A stretch of DNA of 64,000 bases. It comes from Pseudomonas sp. BN411. GTDB lineage: Bacteria; Pseudomonadota; Gammaproteobacteria; Pseudomonadales; Pseudomonadaceae. The notes below the pieces were generated by a model. That model made no database searches. It was given only the letters and a program-made list of their open reading frames with translations, and was not told where the DNA came from. The translations under genes and the position numbers were made by a program. Of the stretch, positions 52,654-60,064 are shown one piece after another (position 1 is the first letter of the stretch; each line of letters begins with the position of its first letter). The DNA lies in the NCBI RefSeq assembly GCF_029871235.1, contig NZ_SSOM01000074.1, forward strand, positions 173,552 to 237,551, given 5' to 3'.

Positions 52654-55227
52654 TCAGTTCTGGCAACTGAGGCGATAGCGCTGGTAGTTGCTGGGCTTGT
52701 CCTGTGGTGGTAACGCGTAGGCGGCGGCGCATTGTTGCCCACTCCACTTGATGGTCAGCGTGGCCTGTTCCTCTTCGACCAGGGCCAGTGCCCTGCCACT
52801 CGGGTCAGAGATGGCGAGCTGCTTGCCCTTGGCATCCTCCAGCGAAGCGCCGAATGGGATGGCTTGGCCCAGGCTGTCGAACAGCTCGAACTGGACGCGT
52901 TGCCCCTTTTTCCCTTCGTAACGGGCTAGCACTATGGCCCCGCGGCGCGGTACGACCTGCTGGGTAGCGTTGTCGATCTCGACGCCGCCGCCGAGGTTGC
53001 GTGTGTCCAGGGTTATCCAGTTGGTCCGGTAGGGCTGGGCGTTGGGCACCACGGCATAGCCGTTGTATCCAGTGTTGACCCCGCTGAAGTTGCTGACACC
53101 GACACCCGAGATTTCGGGCACTTCCACCAGTGCGAAGGTTTCACCTACCGGTTGGCCCAGGTTGATGCCACCAGCGTGCGCCACGACGGAGCCGGACAGG
53201 GTGAGGTTCTCCGACGTGTAGCTGCGTCCCTTGCTGTAGCCAAGGTTGATCTCGGCAAGCGAGGTGCGGCTGTTCAGGTTGACCGAGGTCGAGCTACCCC
53301 CGCTGCTGCTCTTGCTGCCTTGCACCGAGTAGGAGGTGTCGCCTTCTTCTGACAGGTAGCCGTTCACGCCGACCTGCGTGTTGTCGTTGTTGTCCTGATG
53401 GGTGTTCGAGAGGTAGACGCGCGGCGCCCGCGGCCTTGAGCCCAGAGGAAAGGACACGGAGAGGTTTAGCTGGGTGTCGTCGTTCGACGGGCCGGCGGTA
53501 CCGATGTTGCGGGTCTGGCTCACGCTGAAGCTGTAGCTGACATCGCGCCAGCCATTGGAGTAGCCGGCGGAGAGGCTGCGCGTACCGCCCCGATTCCAAT
53601 AACGCTCGTCGCTGGCATTGATGTAGAGGCTGCCGTACTTGCGCTGGCCAAGGGTCTGGTTGACGGTCAGGTCGGTACGGATCTTCGAGCGACCACTCGT
53701 GCTCGGCATGCCCAGGGTGAGTTCTTGAACATGGTCGGAGAGCGTCCGATAGCCTTCGGTGGAGTAGCGATAGGCCGCCAGGGTGAAGCTGGTGTCGGTG
53801 CCGGTGAAGGTCTTCGCGTACAGCGCACGCAGGCTGTTGCCTCGGGCGGAGAGCCCGCGAACCCGGCTGGCCGAGTGGGTAACGTCGACCGACATGGCGC
53901 CGATCGGAGTATTTCGCCCGGCACCGAGCGATACGGCATTGAAGTCCTGGGTGGCCTGGGTTCCGGCAATGCCCGTGAGGTTGCTGCTGAGGCCGTAGGC
54001 TGCAGTCGCGCTGACGAATGCCGGGTTCTTGAGGTCGTCACTGTTGCTGTTGAACTCGCCTGCAGAAAGGCTGTAGTTCAGTTGGCCTTCGCGGACCATG
54101 GTCGGCAGGCTTGAAAAGGCCTGCAGGCTCACGCGTCGACGTCCGTCGGCCTCGATGATGGTGATCTCCAGGTCGCCATTGGAACCGGTGGGAAAGATGT
54201 CGCTGATCTCGAACGGACCCGGCGCCACGGTCGTGGAGTAGAGGATGTAGTCGTTCTGGCGGATCTCTACGGTTGCGTTGGTTTCCGCAACGCCGCGTAT
54301 GACCGGCGCGTAGCCGCGCTCGCTGTCCGCCCGCATGGCGTCATCGGAGGCCAGCTTGATGCCGCGGTAGCGCACACTGTCGAACAGGTAGGCGTCGGAG
54401 TAGATCTCGCCCAGGGTGAGTTGCCCCTTGAGCCTTGTGACGTCGCGCTGCAGGTAAGTGCGGTTGCTGGTGAACGTGCTTGGCCGACCAGTGCCCGTCC
54501 GATAGTTCGACTCGTTTCGCAGGCGCCAGGCCCCCAGGTTGATGCCGTTGCGCAGGCCCAGGTTGTTGAATGTCTGCCGGCCGTAGTCGTCCCGGTTCCG
54601 GTTGGTGTTGAACTGGTAGTTGATGAAGGCGGCGGTGACACCGTTGTCCCACAGCGCCGGGTCAACGTAGCCACGCCGGCCCGCGAGCATGGCGACCTGC
54701 GGAATGCTGGCGCTCAGGCGCAGGCGAGTCGAGTCGTAGCGCAGCGTGGCCTGGTCGATCAGTGTCGACAGGTCATAACAGGTGTCGGCCGTGTCGGGAT
54801 CGACCACGCCCTGTTCCACCAGCTTTGCCAAGTCGATGCCCAGCAGATGGAGCAGCTCGATAGTCAGGCAGGGTTCGACGATGCCCGTCTGCTGATTGCG
54901 CAGAAAGTCGATGTCCTTGCGCCCGACCAGTACCTCGTTGCTGTAAAGGTCCACCCGATAGTTGCCGGGCACGACGCTGTTCGCGCGCAGCAGAGACTGC
55001 AGGTCAACGGCGGACGGCGCACCTTTGAGGAAGGTCGTGTTGAACGAGGCGACCTGGCGGGCTGCCTCCGGTAACGGTTCGGGGGATTTGGCATACAGCG
55101 TCGTCGAAGGGAGAGCCAGGGAAATGGCTAGCGCGAGTCTGCTGCGGCGAACCAGGGGGCGTGACCTTCGGTTGTCCGCGGGCAACCGAGTGCACGGTCC
55201 CTCGATATGACTGGGCCAATTGCTCAT
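52654..55227 (-). CDS. Outer-membrane fimbrial usher (PapC/FimD family, CupC3-like)
   Basis: 857 residues: signal region (RRSRLALAISLALPSTTLYA), N-terminal chaperone-binding domain (FNTTFLKGAPSAVDLQSLL.. NYRVDLYSNEVLVGRKDIDF), a 24-strand barrel with plug (SERGYAPVIRGVAETNATVEIRQNDYILYSTTVAPGPFEISD), and C-terminal domains ending with the Cys pair QCAAAYALPP..YRLSC. It exports and assembles the pilin. Last gene of the operon, 117 bp after the chaperone. Confidence 0.94.
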   Translation of the reverse strand: MSNWPSHIEGPCTRLPADNRRSRPLVRRSRLALAISLALPSTTLYAKSPEPLPEAARQVASFNTTFLKGAPSAVDLQSLLRANSVVPGNYRVDLYSNEVLVGRKDIDFLRNQQTGIVEPCLTIELLHLLGIDLAKLVEQGVVDPDTADTCYDLSTLIDQATLRYDSTRLRLSASIPQVAMLAGRRGYVDPALWDNGVTAAFINYQFNTNRNRDDYGRQTFNNLGLRNGINLGAWRLRNESNYRTGTGRPSTFTSNRTYLQRDVTRLKGQLTLGEIYSDAYLFDSVRYRGIKLASDDAMRADSERGYAPVIRGVAETNATVEIRQNDYILYSTTVAPGPFEISDIFPTGSNGDLEITIIEADGRRRVSLQAFSSLPTMVREGQLNYSLSAGEFNSNSDDLKNPAFVSATAAYGLSSNLTGIAGTQATQDFNAVSLGAGRNTPIGAMSVDVTHSASRVRGLSARGNSLRALYAKTFTGTDTSFTLAAYRYSTEGYRTLSDHVQELTLGMPSTSGRSKIRTDLTVNQTLGQRKYGSLYINASDERYWNRGGTRSLSAGYSNGWRDVSYSFSVSQTRNIGTAGPSNDDTQLNLSVSFPLGSRPRAPRVYLSNTHQDNNDNTQVGVNGYLSEEGDTSYSVQGSKSSSGGSSTSVNLNSRTSLAEINLGYSKGRSYTSENLTLSGSVVAHAGGINLGQPVGETFALVEVPEISGVGVSNFSGVNTGYNGYAVVPNAQPYRTNWITLDTRNLGGGVEIDNATQQVVPRRGAIVLARYEGKKGQRVQFELFDSLGQAIPFGASLEDAKGKQLAISDPSGRALALVEEEQATLTIKWSGQQCAAAYALPPQDKPSNYQRYRLSCQN

Positions 55228-55344
55228 TTCTCAATGACTCCGCACTGCCCGGTTCACCTCCCCTCAGGACGAGCGGTGCCAGGCGGGAGCGTTCAGCACC
55301 CGCCGGAGGTGAGCCAGAGGTTTGGGATAGAGCTCGTTACAAGC

Positions 55345-56088
55345 TCACTCGGACCGCTTTGCCGTGGCTCCAGCGGGACTCCCGACGGAAAGGCTTGCGG
55401 AGTAGGGCACCAGGGCTCCGTAGTCGTTGATGCTGGAGAAGGTCAGATCAACGGTTTTCGCAGAGGGCAGATCCGGGACGCTGAATACCCGTTCTTCGCC
55501 GGGGGCGATCATGGTCGAGTCGACGGCCACCGTGGTGCCCAACTTCACATCGCTCATGGAGACGTGGTACTTGCCCGGGTTTCGGATCTTCAGCTCCGTC
55601 TTGCCTCCAAGGCGCGCGAGCTGCCATTGCAGTTCTTCCGGCGCACGGTGGGCTTCGGTCGTCAGCCCCTCCGGACGGAAGAAGATCTTGATTCGCTGGC
55701 GGACGGCCAACTGCAAGATGTTCCGACCTTCGGTGGTCTGGGGGATTTCCTGAACGTTGAGCCATACCACCGACTCCCGGTCGGTAGGCATGCCGCTGCC
55801 TTCATAGAGAATGCGCAACAGTTGTCGTTCGTTCGCCGGTACGCGCGCCAGGGGAGGCGTCACGGCAAAAGGTGGTGGCGTGTCCGTATCCTTGTCGCTG
55901 TCGATCCATGACTGAACAAGAACGTCCTTGCCAGTGTTGCGAACGGTGATGCTGGCCTCTTTGTTGGGGCTTTTGAAGACAATACGGGTGGAGCTGAGAG
56001 AGATTCCCGCGCATGCGTGGGAAGCCAGCACCAGGCTCAAGGCGCCCAGGCAGGTGGAGATCGTGCGACGGAGCATAGGAATTACCAT
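55345..56088 (-). CDS. Periplasmic fimbrial chaperone (PapD family)
   Basis: 247 residues with a signal peptide (CLGALSLVLASHACA). PapD landmarks: SSTRIVFKSPNKEASITVRNTGKDVLVQSWID (subunit-binding Arg in TRIVF), VPANERQLLRILYEGSGMPTDRESVVWLNVQEIP, and RQRIKIFFRPEGL with the anchoring Lys. It holds pilin subunits by donor-strand complementation and hands them to the usher. It lies 62 bp after the major pilin. ATG 56088 is used; 56076 is an alternative. Confidence 0.93.
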   Translation of the reverse strand: MVIPMLRRTISTCLGALSLVLASHACAGISLSSTRIVFKSPNKEASITVRNTGKDVLVQSWIDSDKDTDTPPPFAVTPPLARVPANERQLLRILYEGSGMPTDRESVVWLNVQEIPQTTEGRNILQLAVRQRIKIFFRPEGLTTEAHRAPEELQWQLARLGGKTELKIRNPGKYHVSMSDVKLGTTVAVDSTMIAPGEERVFSVPDLPSAKTVDLTFSSINDYGALVPYSASLSVGSPAGATAKRSE

Positions 56089-56150
56089 CAGGTACCAGGG
56101 AAGTAGCGGGGCCGGATGGCCCCGCCAGGCTTCATGGATGCCGTTCCTGC

Positions 56151-56717
56151 TTATTCGTACTGCAGGGTGAACGGCAGGGTGGCGTTAGCGTCACCGGGAG
56201 TGGCGGTCTTCGGGTCGGCAGTGGTGACGTAGGCTGCGGCGAAGGTCAGGGTGGCGTCGGTACCGTTCAGTGCGCTCTCGATCTTGGCGGTGTTTTTTGT
56301 GCGCAGGTCAATGATTTCACCATTGCTGTCCATGATGGCGATGCCGACGTTCGTGGCAGATTCGGTGCTTCGGTTCAGGGCCAGGATTGGCTTGCTGTCG
56401 ACCAACCCGGAACCAGCTGCGGCGTCGAACACCATGGCGACCTTGGTGCCTTCGTTGCAGTTGACCTTCAGGTTGAAGTTGCTTGCGCCGATTCGGCCGC
56501 CGGTCGGGGCGGTATCGGTACCGATGTCCTTGATGGCAAGGTTGCCCATATCGACGATGATGGCCTTTTCCTTACCGACGGAGCCGTCTACCGTGCAGGC
56601 ATCGTTGTTGATGAAACCGGTGAAGTTGATCTGGCCACCACCTGCGTCGACGGCAAAGGCGGAACCGCTAGCTGCGATGACGGACATCGCGAGGAAGGCC
56701 AGGGAGAGCTTTTTCAT
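56151..56717 (-). CDS. Major fimbrial subunit (type 1 pilin-like, CupC1-like)
   Basis: 188 residues. Signal peptide KKLSLAFLAMSVIAASGSAFA; mature start DAGGGQINFTGFINNDACTVDG with the conserved first Cys, a second Cys in FNLKVNCNEGT, and C-terminal beta-zipper ending PFTLQYE with the penultimate Tyr. GGAG precedes the ATG. It heads pilin-chaperone-usher. Confidence 0.93.
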   Translation of the reverse strand: MKKLSLAFLAMSVIAASGSAFAVDAGGGQINFTGFINNDACTVDGSVGKEKAIIVDMGNLAIKDIGTDTAPTGGRIGASNFNLKVNCNEGTKVAMVFDAAAGSGLVDSKPILALNRSTESATNVGIAIMDSNGEIIDLRTKNTAKIESALNGTDATLTFAAAYVTTADPKTATPGDANATLPFTLQYE

Positions 56718-56745
56718 GGTGTTACTCCAGACAAATTGATCACGA

Positions 56746-56779
56746 AAAGTGGTGCATCGAAATGCCCAGCCAAGATAAT
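56746..56779 (-). promoter_or_regulatory. 34-bp element upstream of the pilin, shared with 59496-59529
   Basis: AAAGTGGTGCATCGAAATGC continuing CCAGCCAAGATAAT matches the other copy at 30 of 34 positions. It starts 29 bp upstream of the pilin ATG. Confidence 0.6.
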
Positions 56780-56810
56780 CCCTGATGATTTTCGGGCATA
56801 TCAGATGAGG

Positions 56811-56831
56811 TTCTTGGTTCTGTAAGGAATT
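56811..56831 (-). promoter_or_regulatory. TTCTT..TGTAAGGAA motif upstream of the pilin
   Basis: TTCTTGGTTCTGTAAGGAAT is related to the TTCCTA/TAGGAA sites at 46867 and 51908, about 95-115 bp upstream of the pilin start. Candidate regulator site. Confidence 0.4.
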
Positions 56832-57177
56832 ACCGACGTTGCGGGTAGCCCCTTTCTTGCTCGTTTTTCAAGGCCACGCTTTGCTGCAATAGAAAGCAGA
56901 AAGCCTTGGTAAACGGCCGCTTCAGCTTGGTTGATCGCTCCGTGCCGTAGCGTTTGGAGGGCCAATTCAGGACTAGACGATGGCTATTCGCTCGTGGGCG
57001 AGGGGAGAGGGAGGCAGGCGATTGCCGGGCCTGGCCGAGTCGGACCGGAATGCCGCGTGGGGCAGTCGGCGGATGCCAACACTTCGTGATTGAAAGTCGT
57101 CTGCTTCACGACGGCAGCTGCAGTGTGCTGTGGGCCCCCAGCGGAGGCTGGCGACGTCCTGTGGGGGCCTGGTCCTT

Positions 57178-57498
57178 TCAGTTGAAGGTGACGATCACCA
57201 CCTTGCCGCGAATCGTGGAACGGGAGGTGCTGGCGACTTCATAAGTCTTTATGGAGGACGTATCAGCCACGCCTGCACAGATGCCATTTGCAGCGGGAGC
57301 CGCCCCGGCGCTGCCCGGGCTGACACCATTGATTCGACCTGCATGCCGGCTCCACGTAGCCGTGGAATATTCACACGGTCCCCTCTCAATGCTCCCTACG
57401 AAGTGAATGACGCCATGTGTCGTCTTGCCGTCGTTTGCTTGGGAAGCCGCTGAAAATGCAATCAGCAGCATCGCAATGGGGATAAGAATTTTCTTCAT
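57178..57498 (-). CDS. Small secreted pilin-like protein
   Basis: 106 residues. Signal peptide KKILIPIAMLLIAFSAASQA; mature start NDGKTTHGVIHFVGSIERGPCEY has the pilin G-x-I-x-F-x-G-x-I...C pattern, a second Cys in GICAGV, and a C-terminal strand KVVIVTFN. It is about 80 residues shorter than the major pilin, so if it is a fimbrial subunit it lacks much of the Ig-like fold. GAGGG lies seven bases upstream. Located 460 bp upstream of the pilin, with its own promoter containing TTCCTA-type motifs. It may be a minor subunit or assembly terminator. Confidence 0.7.
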   Translation of the reverse strand: MKKILIPIAMLLIAFSAASQANDGKTTHGVIHFVGSIERGPCEYSTATWSRHAGRINGVSPGSAGAAPAANGICAGVADTSSIKTYEVASTSRSTIRGKVVIVTFN

Positions 57499-57571
57499 GG
57501 CTGAGCCCTCTGTCTGACTTAGGGTCAGTAAAGATCAGACGGCTCTGACCTACTAGATTTGAGCTTTCCGA

Positions 57572-57636
57572 TTCTTCTGTAGGAATTCAGGGTCCGTCTG
57601 AAGTCGCTTCGCAGTCTTCGGAGAATTCCTATGGGG
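57572..57636 (-). promoter_or_regulatory. Paired TAGGAATTC / GAATTCCTA sites upstream of the small pilin-like gene
   Basis: TTCTTCTGTAGGAATTC (57572-57588) and GAATTCCTATGGGG (57623-57636) place TAGGAATTC and its reverse complement 34 bp apart, 82-138 bp upstream of the start codon. Confidence 0.5.
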
Positions 57637-57769
57637 AATGTGTGCTCATCCTCAATTCGTCGGGAATGGGAAATTTCACACAGCCCATTTCCCGTGGGAA
57701 CCGAGGATCATTGGGAATTTTGCCGGGCTGACTGAGCGTCAGAAAGGACGTTGGCTGGGAGTGGCGGGC

Positions 57770-57808
57770 AAAAAAAGCCCCCGTCAGGGCCGACATCCCG
57801 ACGAGGGC
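57770..57808 (-). terminator. Duplicate of the gbcA-unit terminator
   Basis: The same GCCCCCGTCAGGG..CCCGACGAGGGC stem with an A-tract on the plus strand (T-tract on the minus strand) as at 59856-59894. Confidence 0.75.
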
Positions 57809-57830
57809 GAGGGTGGTCCTTGAGGGGACC

Positions 57831-57919
57831 TCAGTGTGTGCGTTCGGACCAGGCCTTGAGCAGGCTCGAGGCCAGTCCATAAAGCGTCAGGGGATGGCGA
57901 AGCCTAGGCATACGGACAT
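57831..57919 (-). pseudogene. Frameshifted copy of the small membrane-peptide gene
   Basis: Begins MSVCLGFAI like the intact gene at 59917-60006, but one base is missing in the CTCCTG stretch, giving an in-frame TGA after ten codons. The remainder matches the intact copy in a shifted frame. Confidence 0.8.
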
Positions 57920-57957
57920 GGCAGTGTCCTCTGCTCCGTGGAGCGGACCCTTGGTGC

Positions 57958-58080
57958 TTACTCGTTGACCTGGCGCAGCGTGGTGACCGGGGTGTTGCCC
58001 TGTTTGTTCAGCATCCGTTCGCTGTACCAGTCGAGGAAGTTGATTACGCCGAACTCGTAGGTCTTGGAGTACGGGCCCGG
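57958..58080 (-). pseudogene. Fragment of a gbcA homologue (C-terminal 40 codons)
   Basis: Translates as PGPYSKTYEFGVINFLDWYS followed by ERMLNKQGNTPVTTLRQVNE and a stop. GbcA at 60065 ends ..ERLLNNLGDTPATKLRQVNE. Several amino-acid changes indicate a diverged allele rather than a fresh duplicate. Upstream of codon PGP the similarity stops abruptly. Confidence 0.85.
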
Positions 58081-58182
58081 CGGGCAGGGCTGATCGAGCA
58101 GAGGATGGCGCAGCGTCGGGACTTCCTATCCGGGAGACGTGAACGCGGCAGGTTGCGGCCGATACAGCTTCGGATGGCACGG

Positions 58183-58221
58183 CAATAGCCCCGGGCCGAG
58201 GAGCCCGGGGCTATTGGTTTT
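58183..58221. terminator. Strong stem-loop downstream of the pentapeptide gene
   Basis: CAATAGCCCCGGGC and GCCCGGGGCTATTG form a 14-bp perfect stem with a 6-base loop; GGTTTT follows on the plus strand. It lies 54 bp beyond the stop of the minus-strand gene and probably ends transcription from that side as well. Confidence 0.65.
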
Positions 58222-58274
58222 CCGTTGAAACGCTTTCAGCGCTCACTTAGGTGGCAGGCGCTGAGTCGACGTTA

Positions 58275-59282
58275 TCACGGGGAGGTGATGGCTGCCGGTA
58301 CCGCCGGAGATACTGCGGTGATCTGTTGCAGGATCGGCTTCCAGGTTTTCCACCAGGCCGGGTCGACTAGCGTCGATGCCTGATCGTCGTCCAGGGACCA
58401 CCACTCTTGTTCGCTGCGTTTATGGCCGTTGATGAACAGATGCTCTGCGGTGTAGGTCACTGTATAGGAGTCGCAGACTATGTGCTTGATCTGCGTGCCA
58501 TTGCCCAGTGTCTCGTTCATCGAGGCAACGCCATGTATTGGGCTGCCATCGAGCAGCGTTCGGGAGAAGGTGGCCTGGTCCAGATTGGCATTGTTCAGAT
58601 TGACGTCGCTGAGGTTGCAGTCAATGAAACGAGCATTGCTCAGGTTGGCATTGCTCAGGTCTGCGCCGCGGAAATCCACACGCTTGAAATCCGTATCGGT
58701 TAGGTTCGCGCCACGTAGATTCGCGTTGCGAAGATCGACATCGCTCCATCTCCCGTGGTTAAGGTGAGCGTTGCTCAAGTCGGCCTGTTCCAATTTACAG
58801 GCGAAGAGCGACGAGTATCTAAAATCGGTACCGCTCAGCTTGCTGTTGGGAAAGAAGCAACTTTCCACCGTGCAGTACATTAGAGAAGCCTTGCTGATGT
58901 TGGAACGGTGAAAATTGCAGGAAGTGAGATAGGCGCCGGGCATACGGGCTTCGCTCAGGTCAGCGTCCATGAGGTGGACGCTAGAAAGGATGCTGAATCT
59001 CAGGTAGGCGTCGTGCAAATTGATCCGGTTCAGGTATGAGGAACGGATCCAGGCATAGGACAGCTCGGCATAGGAAAAATCGGTTTCTTCAAACGTGGAG
59101 TTGTACATCCTGCATTGACGCAGATTGGCAGAGCTCAGATTCTCGCCCATGAAACCGTTCACACTAGTCAGGTCGAGACCTTCCATATCGGCACGTCTTC
59201 CGTGTGCCGGATTCTTCAGCCATTGCCGATGCGCTTCGAGCATTTCGGCACCTGCTTCCAGGGAATTGGGGAGTTTTTGCAT
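58275..59282 (-). CDS. Pentapeptide-repeat protein
   Basis: 335 residues. Residues 10-35 (AEMLEAHRQWLKNPAHGRRADMEGLDL) match the N-terminal cap seen in phage-type pentapeptide proteins; residues 35-250 are A(D/N)LxX-type repeats (ADLSEARMPGAYLTS, ANLRGANLTDTDFKRVDFRGADLSNANLSNARF), predicted to form a right-handed quadrilateral beta-helix; the last 85 residues are non-repetitive. Some such proteins mimic DNA and protect gyrase, but no function can be assigned here. Start 59282 has AAAGGAAA upstream. It lies between the two copies of the gbcA 3' region, which suggests it arrived by transfer. Confidence 0.88.
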   Translation of the reverse strand: MQKLPNSLEAGAEMLEAHRQWLKNPAHGRRADMEGLDLTSVNGFMGENLSSANLRQCRMYNSTFEETDFSYAELSYAWIRSSYLNRINLHDAYLRFSILSSVHLMDADLSEARMPGAYLTSCNFHRSNISKASLMYCTVESCFFPNSKLSGTDFRYSSLFACKLEQADLSNAHLNHGRWSDVDLRNANLRGANLTDTDFKRVDFRGADLSNANLSNARFIDCNLSDVNLNNANLDQATFSRTLLDGSPIHGVASMNETLGNGTQIKHIVCDSYTVTYTAEHLFINGHKRSEQEWWSLDDDQASTLVDPAWWKTWKPILQQITAVSPAVPAAITSP

Positions 59283-59855
59283 GGTGATTTCCTTTTCAAA
59301 TTGATTTCTGACATCGCATCCTGATGCGGGCAGATTGACCTCCATGGCGTGCCAGCAGGCGCAGGTTGTCTTGCCTCTGGTGCTCAACTGGACCTGTCAC
59401 GGTTACTCCTGAGTGACGCGAGTGATCAGGCTTGCTTGCCTGAGACGCCGCCGGAGCGGGGCTCGCGTCGAACAGAGGGCGACCTGGGCGTTGGCAAAGT
59501 GCTGCATCGAAATGCCCGGTCAAGTTAATTAATCGGCACTTTTCCTCGCTATAGGCCGCGGCTTTCGAGCTTGTAAGGGGCTGCTTTGGGAGGTGTAGTA
59601 GTTTTCTTTGGCGAGGATTTGAGGGATTTGCGGGAATATTGAGAGGACGGCTCGTCGATTCCTGTATCCGGATGCACGTAACCATGTTCGAGCCGCCGCG
59701 GAAGTCCCTCCCAAGCAAATGTAGGAATAAGTTCGATATCGAGACGGGCGCAAAGGTCTCGACCGCTGACGGAAGGATTGGCGGGGCAAAGGAAAGAGAA
59801 AGAAGAGGTCTCCGCGAGGCGTGATGCTCGGGAAAACGCTAGGGCGTGAAGAGCT
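59283..59855. other. 573-bp region upstream of the pentapeptide gene
   Basis: No convincing gene. It contains the 34-bp element shared with the pilin promoter (59496-59529) and one TGTAGGAAT motif (59720-59728). It ends at the terminator of the gbcA unit. Confidence 0.5.
59496..59529 (-). promoter_or_regulatory. 34-bp element shared with the pilin promoter
   Basis: AAAGTGCTGCATCGAAATGC continuing CCGGTCAAGTTAAT; 30 of 34 bases identical to 56746-56779 and in the same orientation relative to its downstream gene. Confidence 0.6.
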
Positions 59856-59894
59856 AAAAAAAGCCCCCGTCAGGGCCGACATCCCGACGAGGGC
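59856..59894 (-). terminator. Terminator of the gbcA-small peptide unit
   Basis: On the minus strand GCCCTCGTCGGG..CCCTGACGGGGGC folds into an imperfect stem followed by TTTTTTT. Confidence 0.82.
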
Positions 59895-59916
59895 GAGGGT
59901 GGTCCTTGAGGGGACC

Positions 59917-60006
59917 TCAGTGTGTGCGTTCGGACCAGGCCTTGAGCAGGCTCGAGGCCAGTCCATAAAACGTCAGGAGGATGGCAAAGCCCAGGCATAC
60001 GGACAT
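59917..60006 (-). CDS. 29-residue single-pass membrane peptide downstream of gbcA
   Basis: ATG at 60006 with GGAGGA seven bases upstream, TGA at 59917-59919. Residues 3-21 form one hydrophobic helix (VCLGFAILLTFYGLASSLL), followed by the polar tail KAWSERTH. It starts 58 bp after the gbcA stop and is followed by a terminator, so it is the last gene of the gbcA transcript. Differences from the duplicate copy include synonymous changes (CTG/CTA, TTT/TTC), consistent with coding history. No family recognised. Confidence 0.7.
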   Translation of the reverse strand: MSVCLGFAILLTFYGLASSLLKAWSERTH

Positions 60007-60064
60007 GGCTGTTCCTCCGCCCAGCGAGGCCGCCGCAGCCGCCTCACCGAGCTCCCTGGAAGTG

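Larger units (their letters stand above)
56718..57177. other. 460-bp pilin promoter region
   Basis: No gene recognised. It contains the 34-bp element shared with the pentapeptide-gene upstream region (56746-56779), a TTCTTGGTTCTGTAAGGAAT motif (56811-56830), and a hairpin GGCCCCCA..TGGGGGCC (57133-57169) just after the stop of the small pilin-like gene. Confidence 0.5.
57770..58080. repeat. Direct repeat, degenerate copy of the gbcA 3' region
   Basis: This stretch matches 59856-60187 in order and orientation: terminator, small ORF, and the last 40 codons of gbcA. Identity is nearly complete over the terminator and small ORF, lower in the gbcA part. The copy is shorter by one base in the small ORF and 20 bases in the gap before gbcA. 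Confidence 0.88.

Noticed and set aside
56954..57244. 96-codon plus-strand open frame upstream of the pilin
   Set aside because: No ribosome-binding site, arginine-rich shadow composition, and overlap with the small pilin-like gene on the other strand.
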